12,095 nt of DNA from Candidatus Aerophobota bacterium (GTDB lineage Bacteria > Aerophobota > Aerophobia > Aerophobales > JAGHCO01). The notes below the pieces were generated by a model that was not told where the DNA came from, searched no databases, and was given only the letters and a program-made list of their open reading frames with translations. Shown piece after piece: positions 11,691 through 12,095 of the stretch (its first letter is position 1; each line of letters opens with the position of its first letter). A program made the translations under genes and the position numbers. The stretch is from the NCBI GenBank assembly GCA_021160405.1, contig JAGHCO010000177.1, positions 1 to 12,095 of the forward strand, given 5' to 3'.

Positions 11691-12050
11691 TCAAGTTTTG
11701 CTATCTTCTTTCTCTTTTCTTTTGGATACTGCTTTTCTAATATAGGATGACCAGGCTCGTAGGGCTTTGGTAAAATCGTCAAGGCTAGCTTTTCCTTCTT
11801 CAGCTTTTCGCCAGATGTCGTTAAGAGTATTCTCTAATGAGTTCAACTTGGTGTAGGCTTTCGGGTATTTTTGGGCGAGCCAGCGGTAGGTGCCTTTTAT
11901 CCATATTTTTTCAACTCTTTCAACTTCTTTTAAAAATAGTTTTTCTAAAAGAGATGAGTTTATTTTTTTATCTTGCACTTTTGCTCTCTTGATTTTTTGC
12001 TGAGAATGTGGTATGTATAAAAAGCCCAGGGGTGAGTGTAGAATAAGCAT
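11691..12050 (-). CDS. Unknown helical basic protein, start uncertain near the window edge
   Basis: The frame ends at TGA 11691 and stays open through the window edge. The start is unclear: ATG 12089 lies inside a GC-rich hairpin, ATG 12050 has AAGG directly against it, and GTG in AAAGTGCAAGAT further in is also possible. I give ATG 12050 as a compromise. The body is rich in Lys and aromatic residues (EKIWIKGTYRWLAQKYPKAY) followed by helices LNSLENTLNDIWRKAEEGK and FTKALRAWSSYIRKAVSKR. It has no motif I can name. It lies 28 bases upstream of the first paralogous small gene and may share its transcript. Confidence 0.55.
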   Translation of the reverse strand: MLILHSPLGFLYIPHSQQKIKRAKVQDKKINSSLLEKLFLKEVERVEKIWIKGTYRWLAQKYPKAYTKLNSLENTLNDIWRKAEEGKASLDDFTKALRAWSSYIRKAVSKRKEKEDSKT

Positions 12051-12073
12051 CCTTCGTAAATAACTAGGGGCGC

Positions 12074-12094
12074 GGGGGAGTGCGAGCATCCCCC
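12074..12094 (-). terminator. GC-rich hairpin at window edge
   Basis: GGGGGA and TCCCCC pair, extended by two more base pairs past a bulge, around a four-base loop. Like the other hairpins here it has no T-tract. If it terminates an upstream unit, the neighbouring gene must start downstream of 12074. Confidence 0.35.
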
Positions 12095-12095
12095 C

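Noticed and set aside
1..12095. CRISPR array, insertion sequence or attachment site
   Set aside because: I found no regularly spaced repeats, transposase, integrase or terminal inverted repeats on reading both strands.

Overview
The window is AT-rich, and every gene I can support lies on the minus strand, so transcription runs from high to low coordinates. The coding strand is purine-rich, arginine is mostly AGA/AGG, and the proteins are rich in Lys, Glu and Ile. Genes are packed with 4-50 base overlaps, strong Shine-Dalgarno sites and frequent GTG/TTG starts. This fits a bacterial virus or large plasmid, probably of a thermophilic bacterium. The host is an inference: no structural gene, integrase, rRNA or tRNA is present to settle it.

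Upstream block (about 12095 to 9326). A helical protein of unknown function is followed by two paralogous small proteins (11429-11662 and 9928-10116). They flank a 424-residue protein that joins a GHKL/Hsp90-type ATPase to a C-terminal HExxH metalloprotease-like domain. A GC-rich hairpin follows, then a protein built from two tandem copies of an unrecognised domain of about 75 residues.

Middle block (9316 to 7124). This holds a RuvB-type branch-migration AAA+ ATPase, a 70-residue unknown, a 47-residue zinc-ribbon protein, RNase HI, and after its own promoter a 128-residue unknown that ends in a hairpin.

Downstream block (7090 to 1). A promoter drives a ParB/StrR-type DNA-binding protein and the DnaN sliding clamp. 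A second promoter carrying nearly the same 22-base element drives a beta-class DNA methyltransferase, which ends in a hairpin. Then come RecA, an ASCH-like protein, a three-HTH protein with a sigma-region-4-like first helix-turn-helix, a VSR/PD-(D/E)xK-like nuclease, a 59-residue Cys-containing protein, a UvsY-like helical protein, and the start of a RuvC Holliday-junction resolvase that runs off the window.

Taken together this is a replication and recombination module: RecA with a possible mediator, RuvB and RuvC for branch migration and resolution, RNase HI for primer or R-loop removal, a clamp, a methyltransferase and regulators. RuvA, a DNA polymerase and a clamp loader are missing from the window. 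The points most worth a second look are the GHKL ATPase-metalloprotease cassette with its paired small proteins, RuvB and RuvC without RuvA, the repeated promoter element, three or four small genes missed by length cut-offs, and a possible -1 frameshifted membrane microprotein just upstream of recA.
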